Origin: Flavobacterium limnophilum
GTDB lineage: Bacteria; Bacteroidota; Bacteroidia; Flavobacteriales; Flavobacteriaceae
Reading direction: 5' to 3'
Assembly (NCBI RefSeq): GCF_027111315.2
Contig: NZ_CP114289.2
Location: 4,154,001 to 4,218,000, forward strand
Length of the DNA stretch: 64,000 bases
Both the position numbers and the translations under genes were made by a program. Under the pieces are notes generated by a model. The model searched no databases. It worked only from the letters and a program-made list of their open reading frames with translations, and was not told where the DNA came from. Of the stretch, positions 25,492 to 32,778 are shown in pieces. Within the stretch, counting starts at the first letter, position 1, and the number at the start of each line of letters is the position of its first letter.

Positions 25492-25522
25492 AAAAGCTTT
25501 CCACTTTGTGGACAGCTTTTTT
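25492..25522. terminator. terminator hairpin before the DUF456 gene
   Basis: AAAAGCT..TCCAC / GTGGA.AGCTTTT stem with a T run. Convergent position: it can end both the tRNA-side transcript and the minus-strand DUF456 gene. Confidence 0.75.
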
Positions 25523-25545
25523 GATTTTAAGCTTGGTTCTGTTTT

Positions 25546-26046
25546 TTAAAACAATTCGGATTTATATTCCCAAGCAATCCAAAAGAACATTCCCAAATAT
25601 ATCATGCAGATTACAAACTTCATAAAAGTGCCAGCCAGAAAACCTATAAAGGAGCCTGTGGCAGCCTTGAATGCGCGGTGATGGTCTTTGTTGTCGTAAA
25701 TAAGTTCGCCGACAAAAGCGCCAATAAAAGGGCCGATAATAAATCCGAATGGGATGGGAGCAAAAATTCCCACTATCAAACCAATGTTGGTCCCCCAAAT
25801 ACCATAAGAACTTCCTCCAAATTTCTGGGTTCCCTTGGCCGGAATCACATAATCCAAGACCGTAATTGCCGCAGTAATCAAGAAGCTAATTCCCAGAATC
25901 CAATAATTGGCAGGGACGGCATTCGTGAAATAAAGCAATACCAATCCAATCCAACTCAAACTTGGTCCAGGCAAAACAGGCAAAAAGCTTCCGAAAATAC
26001 CCAGAACCATAAGTGCAAAACCAATAATCAGGAGCAGTAAATCCAT
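25546..26046 (-). CDS. DUF456 family membrane protein
   Basis: 166 residues, strongly hydrophobic, with about four membrane segments. The Gly/Pro-rich opening GSFLPVLPGPSLSWIGL and the central GPFIGAFVGELIYDN are characteristic of DUF456. The function of this small inner-membrane family is unknown. A promoter for the divergent lipoprotein gene lies only 15 bases upstream. Confidence 0.85.
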   Translation of the reverse strand: MDLLLLIIGFALMVLGIFGSFLPVLPGPSLSWIGLVLLYFTNAVPANYWILGISFLITAAITVLDYVIPAKGTQKFGGSSYGIWGTNIGLIVGIFAPIPFGFIIGPFIGAFVGELIYDNKDHHRAFKAATGSFIGFLAGTFMKFVICMIYLGMFFWIAWEYKSELF

Positions 26047-26061
26047 AACATATTTTTTTAG

Positions 26062-26069
26062 TATTTTTG
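26062..26069 (+). promoter_or_regulatory. promoter -7 element (TATTTTTG)
   Basis: TAnnTTTG match that overlaps the TTG opening the longest frame of the following gene, which rules that TTG out as a start. Confidence 0.55.
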
Positions 26070-26126
26070 AAAATTAAAGCAGTACTTTTAAACCAAATTA
26101 AAACAGCATTTGTTCCGTTAACGAAT

Positions 26127-26609
26127 ATGAGGAAAATTATTCTAATATTATTTTTTTTGTCACAACTTTTTAGTTCCTGTCAATATTTCGACAAGCAAGT
26201 GCCTTCTGAAAAGGAGTTGTTGCAAAAGGAATTGAAAGCCATCAATTGGAAAGAAGTCGATGAATTTCCGTCGGTTGCCGGTTGCGAAAAAATAGAGGAT
26301 AAAACCCTGCGCCAACAATGCTTTTTCGAATACATGACGCAGCTAATCCAGCAAAAATTAAGTGTTGACACCCTGTCGATTCTTTATCCAGAATTGGACA
26401 CAATAGAAGTAAAAGTTACCGTTTGCCCAAACTCAAGACTTATATTTGAACCCCTATTTCCCAAAGATTCCGTGGCTTATGATACCGTAAAAATCGACAG
26501 TATTCTCAAAGCACGTTTGGTTGGATTCCCCAAAATAAATCCAGCCATAAAACGAGGAATCCCGGTAAAAACACAATTTATTCTTCCGGTTATCCTAAAG
26601 GTAGAATAG
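26127..26609 (+). CDS. lipoprotein with TonB-C-like domain
   Basis: 160 residues from ATG 26127; MRKIILILFFLSQLFSSC is a lipoprotein signal with Cys 18. The frame is open back to a TTG at 26067, but that TTG lies inside the promoter. The mature protein has EVDEFPSVAGCEKIEDKTLRQQC, which resembles the lead-in of TonB C-terminal domains of Bacteroidota (PxxPGCE...C), and ends with a beta pair (PVKTQFILPVILKVE). It lacks the usual N-terminal membrane anchor of TonB, so energy transduction is unlikely; function unknown. Confidence 0.65.
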   Translation: MRKIILILFFLSQLFSSCQYFDKQVPSEKELLQKELKAINWKEVDEFPSVAGCEKIEDKTLRQQCFFEYMTQLIQQKLSVDTLSILYPELDTIEVKVTVCPNSRLIFEPLFPKDSVAYDTVKIDSILKARLVGFPKINPAIKRGIPVKTQFILPVILKVE

Positions 26610-26640
26610 TTTTTCGAGGAGCTATTTACTTCGTTAGTTT

Positions 26641-26731
26641 GCTTTGCTCGTGTCCAGCTGTCCACTATATCTTTTTCTTTTTAAAGAAAAAAGAAAAAGG
26701 ATGCCGTTTCTATCTGGGCTAGGATTCAGAA
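26641..26731. repeat. dispersed intergenic element with central hairpin
   Basis: GTCCAGCTGTCCACTATATC, then a CTTTTTCTTTTT / AAAAAAGAAAAAG hairpin, then GGATGCCGTTTCTATC. I recall the outer phrases as a recurrent Flavobacterium intergenic sequence. It lies between convergent genes and probably serves as terminator. Confidence 0.5.
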
Positions 26732-26734
26732 TCT

Positions 26735-27835
26735 CTAAAAGCGTCGCCCTTTCCATTCATATTTCCCAAACAAGGAATATAATGCCACAATGACGCTGAA
26801 AAAAGGGTACAGTAAGCTGCTTGTTAAAAAGAATTGCGTTTTGTTTTTTAAGAATACGTTTGTTTTGTTGATTAAAACAAAGTCAACTGAAAACTTAGCC
26901 AACAGCAAAAAACACATTAAAAAAAAGTTTCCTTTTCCAAACAATAAACAACAAGCCACAAACCACAAACTGACATTCCCTCCAAAAACAATCAATCCCA
27001 AACCAATTCCAAACTTGCTTTGATAAGACCCCGTTTTCGAAGCCCAACGCACTCTTTGATGGAACAAGGATTTCCAGTCGTTCACTGGTTTGGTGATGAC
27101 GATATTGTTTCTAGATTTCAAATAGTGGACTTTTTCGGGGAATCTGGCAATGGCTTTTTGCAGCAAAAAAACGTCGTCACCGCTGGCAATGCCGTCATTC
27201 CCGTCGAAACCATTTAAGTCTTGAAAAAATGATTTGGTGTACGCAAAATTAGCACCATTACACATAAAACCCTTTCGCAATCCAAAACTTCCTATCGTTG
27301 CGCCTTGCAAACTGGCCAAATCCAATTGCTGGAAATGATGCAAAAAGGAATTTTCGCAATGATAAGTCACCGCTCCGGCAATCATCGAAACCTTGTGCAA
27401 TTGAATGTGATTATCCAATGCCGAAAGCCAGTTTTCGTTGACCACGCAATCCGCATCGGTCGTGATAACCCAATCGTTTTTTACGACTCGAATTGCTGTT
27501 GAAATAGCGTCTTTCTTTGGAGAATTCGAAACCCGAATATTCTTTATTATTTGAACACTGAACACCGAACACTGAAAACTGAACACTGCTTCTGAATCAT
27601 CATCAACCAAAATAACTTCAAATAAATCGGCAGGATAATTTAATTTCGAAAAGCTATTCAAAAGCTTGGGAAGATTCTCGGCTTCATTTCGAAAAGGAAC
27701 CACAATCGAGAATTTTGTTTTTGGCTCCAGCCCAAGATAATCAAAGGAATTGACTTTGGTAAATCCATATATCAAGGCAATTATTGTCAAGCAATAACAG
27801 GGGATTATGAAGTATAAAACAATTGTAATCATCAT
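26735..27835 (-). CDS. family 2 glycosyltransferase, membrane-anchored
   Basis: 366 residues. N-terminal membrane helix (3-25), GT-A domain with FSIVVPFRNEAENL, VILVDDD and the DxD-type TDADCVVNENW, then a C-terminal pair of hydrophobic segments. Residues 84-95 (VFSFQCSVFSVQ) are encoded by a dispersed CTGAAAACTG-type repeat, inserted in frame after the first nucleotide-binding Asp. The ATG follows the stop of the YbhN-like gene with no gap, so the two are co-translated; together they may build and move a lipid-linked glycan. Acceptor and sugar unknown. Confidence 0.82.
   Translation of the reverse strand: MMITIVLYFIIPCYCLTIIALIYGFTKVNSFDYLGLEPKTKFSIVVPFRNEAENLPKLLNSFSKLNYPADLFEVILVDDDSEAVFSFQCSVFSVQIIKNIRVSNSPKKDAISTAIRVVKNDWVITTDADCVVNENWLSALDNHIQLHKVSMIAGAVTYHCENSFLHHFQQLDLASLQGATIGSFGLRKGFMCNGANFAYTKSFFQDLNGFDGNDGIASGDDVFLLQKAIARFPEKVHYLKSRNNIVITKPVNDWKSLFHQRVRWASKTGSYQSKFGIGLGLIVFGGNVSLWFVACCLLFGKGNFFLMCFLLLAKFSVDFVLINKTNVFLKNKTQFFLTSSLLYPFFSVIVALYSLFGKYEWKGRRF
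27552..27588. repeat. dispersed CTGAAAACTG-type repeat, copy 2 (inside the GT2 gene)
   Basis: Reads GAACACTGAACACCGAACAC and on into CTGAAAACTGAACACTGC; it codes for residues 84-95 of the glycosyltransferase. Confidence 0.65.
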
Positions 27836-28876
27836 TTATTTAGTTTCGTCTCCCTCTCCCTTGGAGAGGGTCGGGGTGAGGATTTTGAAATTCATCACGT
27901 AATAACTGCCAATGAGAACGGGTAAAACCACATTCAAAAACCACATCAAGGTGCTGATGAAAACCACAATCCATTCGTTGACGCCCAGCATTCCGAAGAA
28001 ATAAACAGCAACACTTCCTTTTACGGCAAAGTCCAAAAACTGGAAAGTAGGTAAGGAGGAAGCCAAAAAATAAACGCTTGCAATGGTTGCCATCAAAGTG
28101 AAATAGGGCAGATTGACATCAAAAGCCAGAAACAAGAAATAATATTGGTGCGAAAAAACCAAGTAGCGACAAATGGCCAAAACAATATTTTTTTGGTGAA
28201 TGGATTTCGGAATTTCGTTGATTTTGTGAATCAGTTTTTCGATGGAATAGCCTTTGATATTTATTTTTTTTGAAACAAATAAAATTCCACAAAGCAAAAA
28301 ACAGATTCCAAACAGGATTAAAATTGTTTTTGGAGTGATGATGTTATAATTGGCATTGAAATACAATAAGCCAAATATTCCAAAAATCACTGACAAAATC
28401 ATCTGGATTCCATTGCAAATCAAATTCAGAAAGACAATTTTTTTGGCTTTCGATTTTTCGAAAAACAAGGCTTTGCCGGCATATTCGCCAACTCCGTTTG
28501 GCGTGAATAATCCCGCTGTAAGTGCGCCAAGAACTTGTTTGGTGGCTTCCGGCAAAGAGATTTTATGGAGATGCAGAACCAAATTTTGCCATTTCAAAAT
28601 TTCAAAAAAACGATTCAAAACGCTCAAAAACAAGAGAAAAGCAATTCCGCCAAGGGAATAATTTTTCTGGAACAAAACTAGGAACTTTTGCCAATCCAGC
28701 TTGTCGTTATTGGCGAGCTGGCTGTATATAAAATAAAACGCTCCGCCAACAATCAATACTTTGATTATAAAAAAGAGAAACTGCTTCGTTTTGGGAGAAA
28801 TGGATATCATGTTGGCAAAATAACAAATTAATCCGTGATAATTCGTGGAATTTGTGTTTAATGATTTATTGTCCAT
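27836..28876 (-). CDS. YbhN/UPF0104-like membrane protein (lysylphosphatidylglycerol synthase TM-like)
   Basis: 346 residues with about eight membrane helices. GVGEYAGKALFF at about residue 122 and the helix SLPTFQFLDFAVKGSVAVYFFG match the flippase-like/aglD-type transmembrane family linked to lipid or glycolipid transfer. The start may be at 28876 or at Met 23 (28810). The last residues (LTPTLSKGEG) come from a dispersed repeat that overlaps the gene end. Immediately followed by the glycosyltransferase. Confidence 0.78.
   Translation of the reverse strand: MDNKSLNTNSTNYHGLICYFANMISISPKTKQFLFFIIKVLIVGGAFYFIYSQLANNDKLDWQKFLVLFQKNYSLGGIAFLLFLSVLNRFFEILKWQNLVLHLHKISLPEATKQVLGALTAGLFTPNGVGEYAGKALFFEKSKAKKIVFLNLICNGIQMILSVIFGIFGLLYFNANYNIITPKTILILFGICFLLCGILFVSKKINIKGYSIEKLIHKINEIPKSIHQKNIVLAICRYLVFSHQYYFLFLAFDVNLPYFTLMATIASVYFLASSLPTFQFLDFAVKGSVAVYFFGMLGVNEWIVVFISTLMWFLNVVLPVLIGSYYVMNFKILTPTLSKGEGDETK
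27850..27885. repeat. dispersed CCCTCTCC-GGGGTGAGG repeat, copy 1 (coding)
   Basis: CCCTCTCCCTTGGAGAGGG hairpin followed by TCGGGGTGAGG; forms the C-terminus of the YbhN-like protein. The second copy is at 52499-52530. Confidence 0.75.
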
Positions 28877-28885
28877 TTGCTATAA

Positions 28886-28923
28886 AAAAAACAGCTCGAA
28901 ACAATGTGCTTCGAGCTGTTTTA
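28886..28923. terminator. bidirectional-looking terminator after PL10
   Basis: AAAACAGCTCGAA / TTCGAGCTGTTTT hairpin with A and T runs on both sides, just downstream of the PL10 gene. Confidence 0.85.
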
Positions 28924-28944
28924 ATACTAGTATTTTAAACTATT

Positions 28945-30519
28945 TTATAATCCGTTTTTAGTTTTCCAAGCATTGTATTCAGTACTGATTAAACCTGCAG
29001 GCCAATTGCCATACCAAGAATATCCAGATCTTCTTTCGATTTCAATTTCGGCTAAGGTAGCTTTCTTGATTCCATCTCTTCCGCAGAAAAAAGGAAGTCC
29101 TGTACTCAAATCGTAAAATCTAGCCCACATTATATTTCCTGCAGCAGGAACAACTACAACATCAAAACCATCAGGACTACCTGCTAAAGTAACTTTTTGG
29201 GTTGTATATCCAACGATTTTTGCTGCATTAAACCAATCTACGGCATCTTTTATCGCTTGTTTTACTTCAGCTGAAGGGTTTTCAACCATCATTAAAGTTC
29301 TTGTAATGCCTACTGATTCTGATCCGCTTAATGAAGGTAATTCGTAAGCTCTAGCCAATGCTGGCAATAAAGTTACTTCATCATGTTGTGCACACCAAGC
29401 TGTTTTTTTGCCGGCAGGAGATGTGATTTGTGTTTTCAATATAATGTCAATTCCTTTGTTGAAAGCTGTAACTGCCTTGCTTTTGTAGGATGGATTAACC
29501 AATTCTAAATTATTTTTGCTTTTTGAAATGTCCCACATTACGTTCATTACTTTAACAATAGCATCGTCATTGTAGGTAATTTGATGTCTGTATCCACTTT
29601 TGTCTGGATAATATTGCGGCCATCCACCATTGGCATATTGTGCCAAAAATAAATAGTCAATGGCTTTTTCTGCTGCCACTAAATAATTGGGGTTGTTGGT
29701 AGCCTTGTAATCGGCGAGTAAATATCTAAGTTCTGTAGTTACGTGGCCGTTGTCTATAGTGGTGTCAGTGCTGTTTTTAGTGCTTGCTGCAGTTGCTTTT
29801 TCTGTACTGGTTTGTTCTCTGTCATATTGTGATAAATCAGGAACTGCTTTTCCCCATCCACCATTGCTTCTTTGCCAAATCAAGATGCTTTCTGATCTTA
29901 CTTTGGTTGCATACACGGTTGTTACTCCGGAAATGGCAAGGGTGATTTGCCCCACTTTTCCACTGCCGTCATTTGCCGTGGCATAAATGGTAACCGTACC
30001 GTTCAATTTTGGGGTCAAAATTCCATCGGCCGAGATAGTTGCGATAGCTGATGAGGCCGACCAAGTAACTGTTTTGTTGGTTGCATCTGCTGGCAATACC
30101 GCTAAAGTAAGTTGTTGCGGTTGACCGTTCGTACTATTTGTTCCTCCAACAGTTACACTTGTGGCTAGAATAACTGGTCCTGTTACTCCTGTTATGGTAA
30201 TTGTGGTTTGTTTTGAAATTCCCGATCCGTCTTTTGCCGTGGCGGTTACTGTTACTGTGCCATTTTTTAAGGGAGTCAAAAGTCCCGATTCCGAAATTAC
30301 TGCTATGGTTGCATCCGAAACAGACCAAGTAACGGCTTTGTTTGCTGCAGTGCTAGGAAGTACCGTGACTGATAATTGTTTTGCAAGTCCATCTGAAATG
30401 GCTGTTGCATTCAGGATGGCAATAGATTTTACTTGTTCGTCTGCAATGCTTTTATCGCTACTGCAGGCTGATAAAAAAAGGATGCCGACAAAAAGGGTTA
30501 ATTTTTTAAGCTGATTCAT
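28945..30519 (-). CDS. pelA: PL10 pectate lyase lipoprotein with two Ig-like (Big_2) domains
   Basis: 524 residues. Lipoprotein signal with LSAC, Cys 19. Residues ~30-112 and ~115-198 are Big_2-type Ig repeats (KAVTWSVSD, KTVTWSASS). Residues 205-524 are the PL10 (alpha/alpha) lyase: RSNGGWGK, ANGGWPQYYPDKSGYRHQITYNDDA, CAQHD, and ARFYDL...FCGRDG, where the Asp/Arg residues bind Ca2+ and abstract the proton. Cleaves polygalacturonate by beta-elimination at the cell surface. Next to a PL11 lyase. A LacI-type operator-like palindrome stands 66 bases upstream. Confidence 0.92.
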   Translation of the reverse strand: MNQLKKLTLFVGILFLSACSSDKSIADEQVKSIAILNATAISDGLAKQLSVTVLPSTAANKAVTWSVSDATIAVISESGLLTPLKNGTVTVTATAKDGSGISKQTTITITGVTGPVILATSVTVGGTNSTNGQPQQLTLAVLPADATNKTVTWSASSAIATISADGILTPKLNGTVTIYATANDGSGKVGQITLAISGVTTVYATKVRSESILIWQRSNGGWGKAVPDLSQYDREQTSTEKATAASTKNSTDTTIDNGHVTTELRYLLADYKATNNPNYLVAAEKAIDYLFLAQYANGGWPQYYPDKSGYRHQITYNDDAIVKVMNVMWDISKSKNNLELVNPSYKSKAVTAFNKGIDIILKTQITSPAGKKTAWCAQHDEVTLLPALARAYELPSLSGSESVGITRTLMMVENPSAEVKQAIKDAVDWFNAAKIVGYTTQKVTLAGSPDGFDVVVVPAAGNIMWARFYDLSTGLPFFCGRDGIKKATLAEIEIERRSGYSWYGNWPAGLISTEYNAWKTKNGL

Positions 30520-30584
30520 GAAATTGTGGTTAATGGTTGTTAGTTAATAAATTACAAACTTTATTTACAAAAACTATACCGAAT

Positions 30585-30598
30585 TGTAATCGATTGCA
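30585..30598. promoter_or_regulatory. LacI-type operator-like palindrome upstream of PL10
   Basis: TGTAATCGATTGCA: six of seven pairs match around a central CG, as in LacI/PurR-family operators. No second copy was seen near the other cluster genes. Confidence 0.45.
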
Positions 30599-30741
30599 CA
30601 ATATTATGAAAATATATTTGATATCTATTATTTAATGTAAAAAATACTTCCAAGATTTCTAATTTCAATAGAATTCTTTAGTGTTCGAAACAGAAATTCC
30701 ATTTAGATTAATTGCTAATTAACCAATTGATTTAAAGCTGT

Positions 30742-32622
30742 TTATTTTTTAAAAGCTATTGGCAAAGGAACCAGTTCAATGTTAGGCTTTGGAGCTGGTT
30801 TCATCTCTTTTCCCATATAAAAACTAGTGTGTGGTGGTTGATTGTAGCCCACATTTTGCCAAGCGATGCTCAATCGGTATTGGGGATCGTGCATTAATGT
30901 ATATTGTCTTGTAGTTGTTGGGATTGTAGTTGAATAAATACGTAATTCTTTATTGTCGGCACTTCTAAGGATGAGTTCTTCCCTCCAATCTCCAAGAATA
31001 TCTGCCGATAATGCCGGTGTTGATTTGGTTCCATTATTAGACACTGCTCCATCTGCCGTAAACAATCTCCCTTTTACATATTTATCAATATAATTAGAAT
31101 TGAGGAGTTCTCTAGAAGTGTCTTCATCCCAATAAATTAAAAAATTGGCTGATCTTGGTGCGTCGCCTATTTTATTTCCTTTTATGTCATATAAAAAACG
31201 AGAGCCAGACCACCACATTTGAGCTCCTTTTCTTGTTGCATCAATATTATCGGCAACACCACGACCCACATCTGCATCCAGTGCATCAGTAAATAAAACC
31301 TTTCCTGTCGCAGCAGAAAACAAAGCTACGCCAGGGCCTTTAGTTCCTTCTTCGATTTCGTGTACACCAAAAACTTCTAATCCTGGAACGTCAGGATCAA
31401 GATCGGAAACATGCAACGCATCGCCATGCCTAAATCCAGTGGTGTACAATCCTTTGCCATCATCATCAACTACCATCGAACCAAAAACAATTTCATCTTT
31501 TCCATCGTTATCAACGTCTGCAACCGAAAGCCCATGATTTCCCATTCCAGAAAAAGGATTATTACCGTTTTTAGTGTCGAATACCCATCGTGAGGTTAGT
31601 TTTTTATCTTTGAAATCCCAAGCAGCCAATACAGTTTTTCCATAATATCCTCTGCACATCACCACACTCGGATGAATCCCGTCTAAATAAGCGATGCAAG
31701 CCGTGAAACGATCCACCCTGTTTCCTGTATTGTCATTTTTTCCGTTGCCTCCTTTTCCTCCCCAAGCGCCAATATTGCCTCTTTCGGAAATATAATCTGT
31801 TGTGGTGATTACTTTACCAGTTCTACCATCAAAAACGGAAAGATATTCAGGCCCTTGCAAAATTTTACCATAAGTAGGTGATTTGGGATTGGTATCTCGC
31901 CAATCTTTCGAAGCATCGCCAATCACATTGTTTTCGCTATCGGTAGTGCCATCGGCGGTTTTGCAAACCAATTCAGCAAAACCATCACCGTCTAAATCAT
32001 AGACCATAAATTGGGTATAATGTGCCCCTTCTCGAATGTTCTTGCCCAGATTTATTTCCCATAAAAATTTCCCGTCTAATGAATAGGCTTGAAATATCGG
32101 TGGATCTGTTAGCCCTTTAAAAGAATTATCTTTACCGTTTCTTGTCATATGAACTAGTAAATCATATTGACCATCACCATCCAAATCGCCTGTCGAAACA
32201 TCGTTTGGGATATAACCTTCTCTTTGTTTTATGGGAATGGACAAATATTGTTTGTCAGTGCTTTCTGAAGCAATCGTAAAACTTCCTGGCGCTTCTTCCT
32301 CAACCCCATTCAAAACCGTTTTTACAAACCAAGTATTATTCTCTTGAACATTTGCTTTAGCATCAATAAAATTTGTGGCTCCCGTAATGATTTGGTCATT
32401 AATTTTAACCGCTTTCTCATTGCCGCTTTTTCGATACAAATTAAAAGCTAAATTATCTGGATCCGTTCCCAAAACACGCCATCCAATATAAAAATGACCA
32501 TTCTCTTTAACAGCAATAACTCCTCGGTCTAAAGTTTCCATTTGGCGTTGTCCAAAAAATAACGAACTTGAGAAATTAATTAAAATAAGGAGTAAAAGAA
32601 GTTTTTTTGTTTGTGGTATCAT
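30742..32622 (-). CDS. PL11 rhamnogalacturonan lyase
   Basis: 626 residues with a signal peptide ending around FFGQ. N-terminal fibronectin-like region (MEKLDRG-type start: METLDRGVIAV...YIGWRVLGTDP), then an eight-bladed propeller rich in Ca-binding DxDxDG loops (DLDGDGQYD, DLDGDGFAE, DVDNDGKDE). Cleaves the rhamnogalacturonan I backbone by beta-elimination. Periplasmic or surface. Part of a minus-strand pectin cluster with PL10 and two large uncharacterised hydrolase-like proteins. Confidence 0.93.
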   Translation of the reverse strand: MIPQTKKLLLLLILINFSSSLFFGQRQMETLDRGVIAVKENGHFYIGWRVLGTDPDNLAFNLYRKSGNEKAVKINDQIITGATNFIDAKANVQENNTWFVKTVLNGVEEEAPGSFTIASESTDKQYLSIPIKQREGYIPNDVSTGDLDGDGQYDLLVHMTRNGKDNSFKGLTDPPIFQAYSLDGKFLWEINLGKNIREGAHYTQFMVYDLDGDGFAELVCKTADGTTDSENNVIGDASKDWRDTNPKSPTYGKILQGPEYLSVFDGRTGKVITTTDYISERGNIGAWGGKGGNGKNDNTGNRVDRFTACIAYLDGIHPSVVMCRGYYGKTVLAAWDFKDKKLTSRWVFDTKNGNNPFSGMGNHGLSVADVDNDGKDEIVFGSMVVDDDGKGLYTTGFRHGDALHVSDLDPDVPGLEVFGVHEIEEGTKGPGVALFSAATGKVLFTDALDADVGRGVADNIDATRKGAQMWWSGSRFLYDIKGNKIGDAPRSANFLIYWDEDTSRELLNSNYIDKYVKGRLFTADGAVSNNGTKSTPALSADILGDWREELILRSADNKELRIYSTTIPTTTRQYTLMHDPQYRLSIAWQNVGYNQPPHTSFYMGKEMKPAPKPNIELVPLPIAFKK

Positions 32623-32703
32623 AGTGGTTTTTCTGATAATTTTCTGTTAGATAGGTATTGCTACTTATGACTTAAAATTCTATAAATGGTTTAAGCTTAT
32701 ATT

Positions 32704-32743
32704 AAAATTGACTTATTCAATTGGTTTCGAATAAGTCAATTTT
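32704..32743 (-). terminator. terminator after the GH-like gene
   Basis: AAAATTGACTTATTC / GAATAAGTCAATTTT hairpin downstream of the 709-residue gene stop. Confidence 0.75.
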
Positions 32744-32778
32744 GTATTAGAACAGTTTATGATTTATTGTATTTAAGA

